Part shown: piece after piece, positions 32,438-40,338 of the stretch
How positions within the stretch are numbered: the first letter of the stretch is position 1
Layout: the number at the start of each line of letters is the position of its first letter
Source of the DNA: Planctomycetota bacterium
GTDB lineage: Bacteria; Planctomycetota; Phycisphaerae; Sedimentisphaerales; Anaerobacaceae
Length of the DNA: 40,572 bases
Reading direction: 5' to 3'
Assembly (NCBI GenBank): GCA_019456195.1
Contig: VRUK01000050.1
Span: 1 to 40,572 of the forward strand
Position numbers and translations under genes: made by a program
The notes under the pieces: model-generated
The model's input: only the letters and a program-made list of their open reading frames with translations
What the model was told of the DNA's origin: nothing
The model's database searches: none

Positions 32438-35400
32438 GAATCAAGCGTCTTGATCTGAAGGCCTTTGGTCCCTTTACCAACCGGACTATTGAGTTTGACT
32501 CCAAGGAGCCGGACCTCCATATCATCTTTGGTCCCAACGAGGCCGGGAAAAGTAGTTCCCTTCGGGCGTTGAAGGCTCTCCTGTACGGTTTCCCTGAGCG
32601 AACTTCTGATAATTTTCAGCATGCCAATGATCGGCTCCTTGTCGGTGGCTGTATCGAAGGGGCTAATGGGCAGGAACTTGCCTTTAATCGCCGCAAAAAA
32701 AGAAAGGCCGATATTCTGGACCTTGCAGGTAATCCTTTGGACCCTAGCACTCTTACCACCTTTTTGCATGGAATTGAACTGGTCCACTTTGAATCACTCT
32801 ACGGCATCGATCATAAAACTCTGGTGGATGGTGGCCAGGATATCCTGGCCCAGAAAGGCGAAGTGGGGCAGGCCCTGTTTGCTGCCGGCATGGGTATTTC
32901 CTCTCTTAAGAAGATCCTGGATGCCCTTGAAGCTGACGCGGAAGAACTGTTTAAAGATCGGGGTAGCAGGCAACAGATCAATCAGGCTATAAAAGAATAT
33001 AAAGACCTTAAAAAGACCTTGAGAGAAGCAAGCCTTCTTCCCAGTAAATGGAAAGAGCACCAGAAGCGTTTGCAGGACGCGGAAGTCGAACATAAAAGGC
33101 TTGAGGAGGAGAGCAGGCAGAAGAGTGCCGAGGTGCACCGGTTTGACCGGCTGAACAAGGCCATCCCTGAACTGGCGGAACTTGTAAACTTGCAGAAGCA
33201 GCTGCTGGAATTAGGAGATGTGGTGGTACTGCCGCCGGAGTTTTCAGAGCAACTCCGTGAAGTTGAGCAGGACATTCGTGAGGCCAAGCTGCAGATCGAT
33301 AATAACAAAGATCGGTTGAAGAGGCTACAGGAAAAACAGGAGGGTATCACCCTGAACCAAACACTTCTTGACCATGCAGAAACCGTTGAAGACCTGCATC
33401 AGCGACTCGGGGAATACCGCAAGGGACAGCAGGACCGGAGCAGACTGGATGGTATGCGGATTACTCACCGACTAGATGCCGGTGCGCTTATCGAAGAGAT
33501 TCGACCTGGTCTTACACTAAAAGATGCTGAGTCTTTGCGGCCGGTGCTTGGCAAGAAAAGAACTATTCAAGATTTGAGTTCCCGGCACGAGGTCCTGAAC
33601 CAGCAGGCTTTGCAGGCGCGGAAGCAGAAAGAAGCGGCGGAAAAGGAGCTTGAGGAAATTGCCGTGACCTTGTCAACTCAGCCGGACCCTAGAGAAAGTG
33701 ATGGTCTGGCAAAGGCAATTAAGCTGGCCCAAAAGGCGGGTGACATCGATGGGCAGATCATGGGAATTTCCCGCGAGATTGCTGCCGGCAAAAAGAGCTG
33801 CCAGGCAGAGCTTAAGCGATTGGGATTATGGTCAGGGGATCTGGAGCAATTGCTGGAGTTGGCCCTGCCTTTGCTTGAAACTGTGAGACGCTTTGAGACG
33901 GACTACGGTGAGCTTAGCAAAGAGAGACAGCAACTGAAAAAGGATCGCCATAAGGCTGAAGCGGAGATGAAGGCTGCCAAGACCGACAACAAGGAAGTTG
34001 CATACGGGGGAGAGGTTCCCGCAGAGCAGGATCTGGAGCAGTCCCGGAAGAAGCGGCAGGATGGCTGGCAACTCCTGCGCCGAAAGTGGATCGATGGCGA
34101 GGATATTTCAAAAGAGGCTGAGGAATATGAGCCGGGCCAGGCCGTCCATGATGTCTATGAAAAGGATGTAGAACAGGCTGATTCTATTGCCGACCGGCTG
34201 AGACGGGAAGCGGGGCGGGTTGCCAAGGCGGCATCGTTGCGGGCCATGATTGAAAGCCTTGAGGAAACAATCCAGGAGATTATCCAACAGGAGGAGGAAG
34301 CAGCAACCCGGGAAGAGGATATTGCTGCCAAGTGGCAGGCAGAGTGGGAATCCACGCAAATCAAACCGCTTTCACCCAAGGAAATGCTCGCCTGGCTGAC
34401 TGATATTGACAAGTTGCGGTTCAAGGTGACAGAAATATTAAATAAGGAAAGCGAGGCATCAGATAAGAATAAGATGCGGCAAAAAAATAGCAACTCTCTG
34501 ATTAATGAGCTGAAAGCACTGGGGGAAAACGAAGAGTTTCCCGGCCAAGAGCTTGCGACTGTTCTGGTCTTTGCTGAATCGATTTTAGATGATATCGCCC
34601 ACCAGAAGGCGGAGAGAGAGAAGCTTTCCGACAAGCAGGGCCTGGCCCGAACAGCATTGGACAAGGCCCAAAAAGAGCAAGAAGAAGCTGAAAACGCCAA
34701 GGTCGAGTGGCAGGAAAAGTGGAATAAGGCCTTGGCCGGCCTGGGACTGACGGAGCAGGTCTTGCCCAGTCCCAGTGAGGCGCTTGATCTTCTTGAAACC
34801 ATTGGCGACTGTATTGACAAGCTGGAAAAGGCAAAGGGTTTTCAAAGCCGCATTAATGGCATTGATCGTGATGTGGATAAATTCAGCAGTGATGTTCTGA
34901 CCCTGTTGGAGCAGGCAGCTCCTGATCTGAAGAATTTATCCCCGGATCAGGCCGCGTTGCAGTTGCATACCATGTTTGGCAAGGCCCGGCAGGACAATGA
35001 GCTGCTTAAGAAAAATAATGAGGAAATAGAGGTCCTGACTGCTGAAATTGAGAATGCGAAACTGACTTTGGATAGTCTGGATGGACGGATGGCGGAGTTG
35101 CTTGAGACATCCAGGAGCGACAAGAGCGAAGATCTTGCCGAAGCCATCAGGAAATCTGCGGAATATAAACGACTGCATGATAAGATTTCCGATGCCGAGT
35201 CCTCTCTGGCAAAGGTGAGCGAGGGCGTTCCTCTTAAGGAAATCAAACTTCAGGCCGGTAAGGTTGATGTGGATGAACTGCCGGGGCAGATCGCATCTCT
35301 TAAGAGACAGATTGATGAGGAACTTTACCCCAGGATTACAGATGTTTTAAAGCAGATCGGTAAAGAGAACTTGGAACTAAAGCTCATGGACGGCAGCGGT

Positions 35401-35943
35401 CAGGCGGCGGAGGCGGCTGAGAAAATGGAGCAGGTTGCTGCAAGGATACGGCGGCTTGTTGATCAGTATACAAGGATTAAGCTTGCTGCCAAGGTGCTGA
35501 AGGATGAGATTGAACGCTACCGTGAAGAGCATCAGGGGCCGATTCTGAAGCTAGCCTCCAATATCTTTTCTGAGTTGACCCTCGGTTCATTTGCCGGACT
35601 ACGCACAGATATGCATGATAATGGCAATCCCATCCTTGTCGGTGTGCGGCCAGATGATTCTCGCGTGTCGGTGGAAGGGATGAGTGATGGGACCTGTGAC
35701 CAGCTCTACCTCACCCTGCGCCTAGCAACCCTTGAATCGCGTCTGGAAACCAGCGAGCCCATGCCTTTTATCGTAGATGATATCCTGATCAACTTTGATG
35801 ATGAGCGGTCCAATGCAACCATCAAGGTGCTGGCAGAATTAGCAAAGAAGAATCAGGTGATTCTTTTTACCCACCACCGGCAAATTGTGGAAGAGGCGAA
35901 CAGTATTAAAGAGCTGGGAATTGTTCAGATCCACGAATTGTGA
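32434..35943 (+). CDS. SbcC/YhaN-like SMC-type ATPase
   Basis: This 1169-aa protein has an N-terminal Walker A (FGPNEAGKSSSLRALK), a long coiled-coil interior (about 180-1000) rich in Lys/Glu/Gln, and a C-terminal ABC signature (VEGMSDGTCDQLYLTLRLA) followed by Walker B PFIVDDILINFDDER and VILFTHHRQ. This is the arrangement of Rad50/SbcC and in particular of the YhaN group, partner of YhaO. It would bridge and open DNA ends, with ATP controlling nuclease access. No zinc-hook CxxC is visible in the coil, as expected for YhaN-type proteins. It is an intact two-gene operon with the nuclease, likely acquired as a unit. Confidence 0.88.
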   Translation: MRIKRLDLKAFGPFTNRTIEFDSKEPDLHIIFGPNEAGKSSSLRALKALLYGFPERTSDNFQHANDRLLVGGCIEGANGQELAFNRRKKRKADILDLAGNPLDPSTLTTFLHGIELVHFESLYGIDHKTLVDGGQDILAQKGEVGQALFAAGMGISSLKKILDALEADAEELFKDRGSRQQINQAIKEYKDLKKTLREASLLPSKWKEHQKRLQDAEVEHKRLEEESRQKSAEVHRFDRLNKAIPELAELVNLQKQLLELGDVVVLPPEFSEQLREVEQDIREAKLQIDNNKDRLKRLQEKQEGITLNQTLLDHAETVEDLHQRLGEYRKGQQDRSRLDGMRITHRLDAGALIEEIRPGLTLKDAESLRPVLGKKRTIQDLSSRHEVLNQQALQARKQKEAAEKELEEIAVTLSTQPDPRESDGLAKAIKLAQKAGDIDGQIMGISREIAAGKKSCQAELKRLGLWSGDLEQLLELALPLLETVRRFETDYGELSKERQQLKKDRHKAEAEMKAAKTDNKEVAYGGEVPAEQDLEQSRKKRQDGWQLLRRKWIDGEDISKEAEEYEPGQAVHDVYEKDVEQADSIADRLRREAGRVAKAASLRAMIESLEETIQEIIQQEEEAATREEDIAAKWQAEWESTQIKPLSPKEMLAWLTDIDKLRFKVTEILNKESEASDKNKMRQKNSNSLINELKALGENEEFPGQELATVLVFAESILDDIAHQKAEREKLSDKQGLARTALDKAQKEQEEAENAKVEWQEKWNKALAGLGLTEQVLPSPSEALDLLETIGDCIDKLEKAKGFQSRINGIDRDVDKFSSDVLTLLEQAAPDLKNLSPDQAALQLHTMFGKARQDNELLKKNNEEIEVLTAEIENAKLTLDSLDGRMAELLETSRSDKSEDLAEAIRKSAEYKRLHDKISDAESSLAKVSEGVPLKEIKLQAGKVDVDELPGQIASLKRQIDEELYPRITDVLKQIGKENLELKLMDGSGQAAEAAEKMEQVAARIRRLVDQYTRIKLAAKVLKDEIERYREEHQGPILKLASNIFSELTLGSFAGLRTDMHDNGNPILVGVRPDDSRVSVEGMSDGTCDQLYLTLRLATLESRLETSEPMPFIVDDILINFDDERSNATIKVLAELAKKNQVILFTHHRQIVEEANSIKELGIVQIHEL

Positions 35944-36000
35944 GTGAGTTGATTAGTGGGTGATGATTGAAGGACTATATTTGGCTCCCTGCTTCAAATC

Positions 36001-36024
36001 GCCGCGCCGGCCTAACGGTGCGGC
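36001..36024. repeat. G/C-rich hairpin after the yhaN-like gene
   Basis: GCCGCGCCG (36001-36009) faces CGGTGCGGC (36016-36024) around a 6-nt loop. It lies 58 bp after the stop. It may act as a terminator, although no T-run follows. Confidence 0.45.
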
Positions 36025-36037
36025 TAGTGCCAGCTCC

Positions 36038-36112
36038 TCAGCCCTGGAACTCTAAGAACTGTCGTTGTGCTTCATCTGCCAGGTCGTCAAACATAATCAC
36101 AAAGGTTTTCAT
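36038..36112 (-). pseudogene. 24-aa truncated small protein
   Basis: A short frame reads MKTFVIMFDDLADEAQRQFL and stops four residues later. The N-terminus looks like a real conserved small protein, so a truncation is likely. It follows two other fragments on the same strand. Confidence 0.35.
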
Positions 36113-36136
36113 TCCTTAGTCCTTCTATTAAAGTGA

Positions 36137-36262
36137 TTATCCAGCCTCCCCGATCACCCTCAGCCCAAAATCACCTTCATCATCCTGCCCGGTTAACCGC
36201 ATTTCTATTCGAACCGGGTACGATATGCCCGTAATCCGGTTGTGTTTGTGCTGAACGTACCG
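36137..36262 (-). pseudogene. Small mobile-element protein fragment
   Basis: An open frame without a clear start reads FRYVQHKHNRITGISYPVRI and ends with GDFGLRVIGEAG. It overlaps, in another frame, the 3' part of the HU-like gene. It looks like the C-terminus of a small phage or plasmid protein joined to the HU gene by deletion. I do not recognise the family. Confidence 0.35.
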
Positions 36263-36380
36263 GAAGCTCAGAGATGACCTCGTCGAGGAAATTCTGAATT
36301 GTAGCTTTAACCAATAAACGCTTAGCCTGAGTGTTTTCGGTAATTCGGTCGATAAGTTCTTTTTTTGTTATTGTTGCCAT
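36180..36380 (-). pseudogene. HU/IHF-like DNA-binding protein, truncated
   Basis: The first 40 residues (ATITKKELIDRITENTQAKR, then a helix with NFLDEVISEL) match the start of bacterial HU/IHF proteins, which bend and compact DNA. After VISEL the frame turns into unrelated sequence and stops at 66 aa, whereas a complete HU has about 90 aa including the DNA-clamping beta arms. A GAGG Shine-Dalgarno precedes the ATG. It is a truncated bacterial gene, further evidence of acquired DNA. Confidence 0.6.
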
Positions 36381-36540
36381 CAGCTAATCCTCAAACCAGA
36401 TTGTGTCAGATTACCTCGAAGAGTATAAGTGAAGGATTATATCCAATCAAACAGTTTCTATCGTACTCCTGCTGAGTTACAGACAAGCACGCCAACACCC
36501 CCAGCTTGCTAACTCTGCCGTGAATCTCAAAAAATCACAT

Positions 36541-36738
36541 TTATGGGATTCTTTTCGGTACGCTTGGCAAACTGCCGAGATCAAAGTAGCTGCTTACGCA
36601 ATCCTCACAACAAAAAAACAAGGCCTTTCCCAAGGGCACGAAACCCTTCATGCCGATGACTCCTTCGTCAATCTTCGTTGCATCGACACCTACGTCAAGT
36701 TCTCGTCCGCAGTTTGCACAGATTTTTTTATCTTCCAT
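36541..36738 (-). CDS. Small zinc-finger (TRASH-like) protein
   Basis: This 65-aa protein has two Cys pairs, CANC near residue 7 and CCEDC near residue 43, which should bind one zinc; the spacing is like TRASH or treble-clef fingers. The middle (GVIGMKGFVPLGKALFF) is a short beta part. A TATA-like box (TTATTTAAA on the minus strand, plus 36759-36767) lies about 25 nt upstream, so the transcript is leaderless and archaeal. It is divergent from the TrmB gene with only about 100 bp between them, so the two may be co-regulated. The partner or ligand is unknown. Confidence 0.62.
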   Translation of the reverse strand: MEDKKICANCGRELDVGVDATKIDEGVIGMKGFVPLGKALFFCCEDCVSSYFDLGSLPSVPKRIP

Positions 36739-36758
36739 GACAAGCTAAGAAGAACGGG

Positions 36759-36820
36759 TTTAAATAAGGTTGAACTGATTTACCCTACGGATATCACATC
36801 GCACAGAAAAATTTATAAGC
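36759..36820. promoter_or_regulatory. Divergent archaeal promoters (zinc-finger gene and TrmB)
   Basis: A minus-facing box, TTATTTAAA (36759-36767), serves the zinc-finger gene and a plus-facing box, ATTTATAAG (36811-36819), serves TrmB. Each is about 25-27 nt from its start codon, and neither gene has a Shine-Dalgarno site. TrmB may regulate this shared region. Confidence 0.55.
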
Positions 36821-36841
36821 ATAGAACAATTGCTCTCAGGT

Positions 36842-37582
36842 ATGGATGGAAAAGATATAGAAAAGCTCGGCTTTACCAAGAATGAAGCGACAGTTTACTT
36901 AGCTCTGCTAGAAATTGGTTCAGTTTCAGTAGGTGCTATAGTTAAGAGAACCGGTATCCACAAGGCGATTATTTATGATAATTTAGAAAAATTGATCAAA
37001 AGAGGTTTGGTCCATTATGTTATTAAAGCCAATAAAAAACATTTCGAAGCACAGGATCCAGAGACATTGATCAGGTTTATTAATGAAGAGCAAAAACTAT
37101 TAAAGCAAAAACGAAAATTAGCAGAACGGCTTCTACCTGATTTAGTGGCTATAAAAGCATTCGTGAAAGAAAAGATAGACGCTTCCATTTACAAAGATGA
37201 GGGAGGGATAAAATCAGTTCTGGAAGATGTTTTGAAACAGAGAAAACCAATTTTAGTTTTTGGAGCCGAGGGCGGATTTAAGACCTTATTGGGTTCTTAT
37301 TGGAACAACTGGAATTTAAGAAGAGAAAAGGAGAAAATAAATGTAAAAATAATTTATAATGAAAAACTAAGAAAGAAAAGAGAAAAATTAGAAATGAAAT
37401 CTATCGCAGTAAAATTTATCCCGAAAGAATTTGAGAGCCCCGCAACTACCTTTATTTACGGGGATAAGGTTTCTATTATTTTATGGTCTAAATTGCCGTT
37501 TGCTTTTTTAGTTCAGAGTACGGAAATTGCTAAAAGTTACAGAAGCATCTTTCATTTATTGTGGAAACTTTCCGCTGAGTGA
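36842..37582 (+). CDS. TrmB-family transcription regulator
   Basis: This 246-aa protein has a TrmB-type winged helix at the N-terminus (EKLGFTKNEATVYLALLEIG, then IVKRTGIHKAIIYDNLEKLI and KRGLVHYV), a coiled linker (about 85-115) and a C-terminal sensor half with LVFGAEGGFKTLL. The family is mainly archaeal and controls sugar transport or metabolism genes, some by binding ligand. I prefer ATG 36842, because the TATA box predicts transcription starting there; a TTG at 36830 would add four residues. It is divergent from the zinc-finger gene. The ligand is not known. Confidence 0.82.
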   Translation: MDGKDIEKLGFTKNEATVYLALLEIGSVSVGAIVKRTGIHKAIIYDNLEKLIKRGLVHYVIKANKKHFEAQDPETLIRFINEEQKLLKQKRKLAERLLPDLVAIKAFVKEKIDASIYKDEGGIKSVLEDVLKQRKPILVFGAEGGFKTLLGSYWNNWNLRREKEKINVKIIYNEKLRKKREKLEMKSIAVKFIPKEFESPATTFIYGDKVSIILWSKLPFAFLVQSTEIAKSYRSIFHLLWKLSAE

Positions 37583-37745
37583 AACACGACGTTAAGTTAA
37601 GTTCGTCTTGTTCCAGGTTTTGTTGGTGTTGTTTTTGGTCTTGGATATATTGACGTATGGCTGATTCATCTAAACCAAGCGTGCTGACACAATACCCACG
37701 AGCCCAGAAGCTACGACCAAACAGCGTCCCTTTAATTTCCCAAGG
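37583..37745 (-). pseudogene. IS200-type transposase (TnpA) remnant
   Basis: On the minus strand a frame reads WEIKGTLFGRSFWARGYCVS followed by TLGLDESAIRQYIQDQ. This matches the C-terminal part of IS200/IS605 Y1 transposases, including the catalytic Tyr in RQYIQDQ. A stop precedes it and the first two thirds of the gene are missing. It is a dead fragment, overlapping nothing else of note. Confidence 0.7.
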
Positions 37746-37761
37746 TCACGATAGTGATATC

Positions 37762-37840
37762 TGATAGAAAAATATATAAGTGAGAAGTGCCTGTTCAAGC
37801 GATATTTGATAGGTGAGGTCAATACGCAAACTCGAACCAA
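37762..37840 (+). repeat. Direct repeat, left copy (pair at 40269)
   Basis: Starting GATAGAAAAAT and containing CAAGCGATATTTGATAGG and TGAGGTCAA, the segment lines up with 40269-40339 at about 75% identity with a short gap. The two copies flank the methyltransferase and deaminase genes. Confidence 0.55.
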
Positions 37841-37925
37841 AAAAGTGTTTGACTCGCCGAAGTTTTGGAGGTAAACTCCATAATTGTTCATATAATATGA
37901 AGTACCCGAATTAAGGAAGAGAAAC

Positions 37926-37935
37926 CTTTTTAAAG
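37926..37935 (+). promoter_or_regulatory. TATA-like box of the methyltransferase gene
   Basis: TTTTTAAAGT lies about 26 nt before the ATG at 37957 and fits a leaderless promoter. A second A/T run at 37944-37953 is too close to the start codon to act as its TATA box. The 37841-37925 stretch holds only a short GGAG...CTCC hairpin. Confidence 0.42.
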
Positions 37936-37956
37936 TAATGTGAAATATATATAACC

Positions 37957-38982
37957 ATGAAAAACGTAACGAACATAAAAAATGGAGAAGTAACACCTGC
38001 ACCGTTAATGCAAATGGTTAACGGTGCTTGGTTGGCTAAAACCCTAACTGTTGCCGCAGAGCTTGACATCTTTACGATTATTGCTGAAAGTGGACCTCTG
38101 GGTGTAGAAGAAATAGCTGAGAAAGTAAAGATACAAAGCAGACCGGCGGAAATGTTATTAAACGCTTGTGTTTCATTAGGTTTGTTGGAAAAGGAAGACA
38201 AGAAATATAGAAATGCATCCGTAACCGATAAATTCATGGTGAAAGGTAAACCTACTTACTTTGGTGACATAATTATCATGTTAGGCACAAGAGAGTATGA
38301 TACCTGGAGTAACTTAAAGGAGGCGGTTCAAGCAAATAAGCCAGTAAGTCCTGATATAGTAGGTCTAACAGCAACCCCTGAGAGTGCAAGACAATTTACA
38401 AAGGCGATGCATAACAATGCAATTGCTCCAGCAATCGCTCTGTCAAGCTTGATCAACTTTTCGAGATTTACATACCTTTTAGATCTCGGCGGTGGTTCTG
38501 GTGCCTATTCAATAATGATAACGAAGAAATATCCTAATTTGAAAGCCATAGTATTTGACTTTCCATATGTCTGTGAGGTGGCACAAGAGTATATTGATAA
38601 GATAAGAGCGTCGTCTAATGTAACTACCCGCTCTGGAAATTTCTGGATGGACGAATTCCCGGAAGATGCAGATGTAGTACTGCTGGGTCAAGTACTTCAC
38701 AGCTTTAGTGAGAAGAAAAATAGAATCCTGCTTCAAAAAATTCACGATTATTTGCCAAAGGGTGGTATGTTGATTATTACAGAGTTTCTACTGAACCAAG
38801 ACAAGACAGGGCCTGTATTTGCAACGTTATTTGGATTAAATATGTTAACAGCCTCGCAAGACGGAAAGACATATACAGGAAAAGAAATTCGTCAACTGCT
38901 TCAAGGTGCGGGATTTGTTGACATAAAAAGTCAAGTGCCGTTATCAGGTCCCCACTCAGTGATTTATGGCATAAAGCAATGA
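37957..38982 (+). CDS. SAM-dependent O-methyltransferase-like protein
   Basis: This 341-aa protein has the two-part build of the acetylserotonin / hydroxyneurosporene O-methyltransferase family. The N-terminal winged-helix dimerisation domain (LAKTLTVAAELDIFTIIAES, AEKVKIQSRPAEMLLNACVS) is followed by a Rossmann methylase with motif I LLDLGGGSGAYS (D176), DFPYV, VLLGQVLHSFSEK and LPKGGMLIITEF. It would methylate an oxygen (or similar atom) on a small molecule. Relatives in archaea mostly have unknown substrates. The deaminase fusion gene starts 27 nt downstream, so the two form an operon. Confidence 0.82.
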   Translation: MKNVTNIKNGEVTPAPLMQMVNGAWLAKTLTVAAELDIFTIIAESGPLGVEEIAEKVKIQSRPAEMLLNACVSLGLLEKEDKKYRNASVTDKFMVKGKPTYFGDIIIMLGTREYDTWSNLKEAVQANKPVSPDIVGLTATPESARQFTKAMHNNAIAPAIALSSLINFSRFTYLLDLGGGSGAYSIMITKKYPNLKAIVFDFPYVCEVAQEYIDKIRASSNVTTRSGNFWMDEFPEDADVVLLGQVLHSFSEKKNRILLQKIHDYLPKGGMLIITEFLLNQDKTGPVFATLFGLNMLTASQDGKTYTGKEIRQLLQGAGFVDIKSQVPLSGPHSVIYGIKQ

Positions 38983-39009
38983 CCAAATTAAGAATGAAGG
39001 TGTGCGTCG

Positions 39010-40200
39010 TTGAATAAAGGAGCAAAATTATCTACAGGAATCCTAGGCCTTGATGCGAGAATCGGGGGTGGATTACCACAAGGCGGTCTCGGTATTTCTA
39101 TCATTGGCCCTCATGGCCTAGGGAAAAGAATCCTTTGTATGCAGATCCTTTATGAAGCATTAAAAAGAGGCGAGCCGGGATTGTATGTGTCAGTAGACAA
39201 GTCTTTTTTTGACATTCGAGGAATGTTTGCTCAATTGGGAATGAATCTTAAGCATTATGAAGAGTGTAAGAGGTTTATGATAATTGATTGTACGGGCACA
39301 AAACCAAGAACTGGAGAAAATACTGATAATATTGAGTTTGTAAATCCTTCTGATGGTATAGAGGCATATAGGGAAAAGTGTTTAATGATAAAGAAAGCAA
39401 TAGTCGGTGGAGGAGGCGTCGACGTAATTGATAGTACGAATCAACTTATGGAACGCATTGGTAGCCCAGATGAAATACGCGAATTGCAAATGGTCTTTAA
39501 AATAGAAATTGGACAAAGAATGAAAACAATAGGTCTTCATATCATCGATGAAGGGACAAGTCGAGATGAAGAAGCAAGAATGATACGTAGTTTTGATATG
39601 CCAACGATCAAGTTCCGAGAGAATGAACCACATGACCAAATTAGGATCAGCAATTTTCCGGATATAAAAAGGACTGGCTGGTTAGATTTCGAACTCACGA
39701 AAAAAGGGGTCATTGTTCAGCAAGCAGTAGATATTGAGAACAAAATAGAGACTAAATACTTAGAAGAGGCGATTAAACTTGCAAGCAAATCTAAAGCGGA
39801 GGATGGAAGAGTACATCCGAAAGTTGGTGCTGTTATTATAAAAACCAGCAAGATAGTAGCTGAAGCCTACAGAGGTGAGATTAGAAACGGGGAACACGCA
39901 GAGTATACCGCGTTGGAAAGAAAATCTGTTGACAAAAATTTGCGAGGGGCGACTTTGATCACTACTTTAGAACCGTGTACAACAAGACATCACCCTAAAA
40001 TTCCGTGTGCAGAGCACATAATAAAAAGAGGGATAAAGAAAGTTGTAATCGGGATTCTCGATCCTAATCCAGATATTAGGGGAAAAGGGTATTTCATTTT
40101 GATTGAAAATGGTGTAGGTGTTGAATTTTTTCCTGTGAAATTAGTTAAAAGGATTTGGCAATTGAACAAGGAGTTTATTAGCGAGCAAAGAGAATCCTAG
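39010..40200 (+). CDS. KaiC/RadA-like ATPase fused to RibD-like deaminase
   Basis: This 396-aa protein joins two domains. Residues 1-240 look like a KaiC-type RecA fold (STGILGLDARIGGGLPQGGL), but the Walker A reads GPHGLGKR, with Arg40 where Ser/Thr is normal, so ATP hydrolysis is doubtful. Residues about 250-396 are a zinc cytidine-deaminase-like domain of the RibD kind: H295-A-E297, then TLEPC323 with the second Cys at 333 (IPCAEHII), and the conserved DPNPDIRGKG. The catalytic set is complete. Such a fusion is unusual; it might deaminate a nucleotide or pterin-like substrate under control of the RecA part. The start codon is TTG with GAAGG upstream, 27 nt after the methyltransferase gene, which suggests that they are co-transcribed. 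Confidence 0.75.
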   Translation: MNKGAKLSTGILGLDARIGGGLPQGGLGISIIGPHGLGKRILCMQILYEALKRGEPGLYVSVDKSFFDIRGMFAQLGMNLKHYEECKRFMIIDCTGTKPRTGENTDNIEFVNPSDGIEAYREKCLMIKKAIVGGGGVDVIDSTNQLMERIGSPDEIRELQMVFKIEIGQRMKTIGLHIIDEGTSRDEEARMIRSFDMPTIKFRENEPHDQIRISNFPDIKRTGWLDFELTKKGVIVQQAVDIENKIETKYLEEAIKLASKSKAEDGRVHPKVGAVIIKTSKIVAEAYRGEIRNGEHAEYTALERKSVDKNLRGATLITTLEPCTTRHHPKIPCAEHIIKRGIKKVVIGILDPNPDIRGKGYFILIENGVGVEFFPVKLVKRIWQLNKEFISEQRES

Positions 40201-40338
40201 GGATAAGTATCATGAGGAATTTGACGGTCGACGGACACGCGCTATCTATTCCGGCGAATAGTCATATAAGATAGAAAAATAGATCAATGATAAATGCCAG
40301 GCCAAGCAATATTTTATATGTGAGGTCAACCCGAACCA
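40201..40338. repeat. Intergenic region with direct repeat, right copy
   Basis: Positions 40269-40339 repeat 37762-37840 (GATAGAAAAATAGATC, CAAGCAATATTTTATATG, TGAGGTCAA). The remaining bases hold no gene. The copy ends at the stop codon of the next minus-strand gene. Confidence 0.5.

Noticed and set aside
32794..34845. Long open frames on the minus strand opposite the yhaN-like gene
   Set aside because: They are shadows of the G/C-rich coiled-coil coding sequence on the plus strand; the plus-strand protein has full family motifs.
36001..36130. Possible attC starting at GCCTAAC (36010-36016)
   Set aside because: The left core matches the consensus, but no complementary arm or GTTRRRY core is found within 150 bp; the visible structure is only a short local hairpin.
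37944..37953. TATA-like AATATATATA just before the methyltransferase ATG
   Set aside because: It is too close to the start codon for an archaeal TATA box; the TTTTTAAAGT box 26 nt upstream fits better.
37670..38002. 110-aa minus-strand frame beside the methyltransferase gene
   Set aside because: Another frame in the same place encodes the recognisable IS200 transposase tail, and the 110-aa frame overlaps the methyltransferase promoter.
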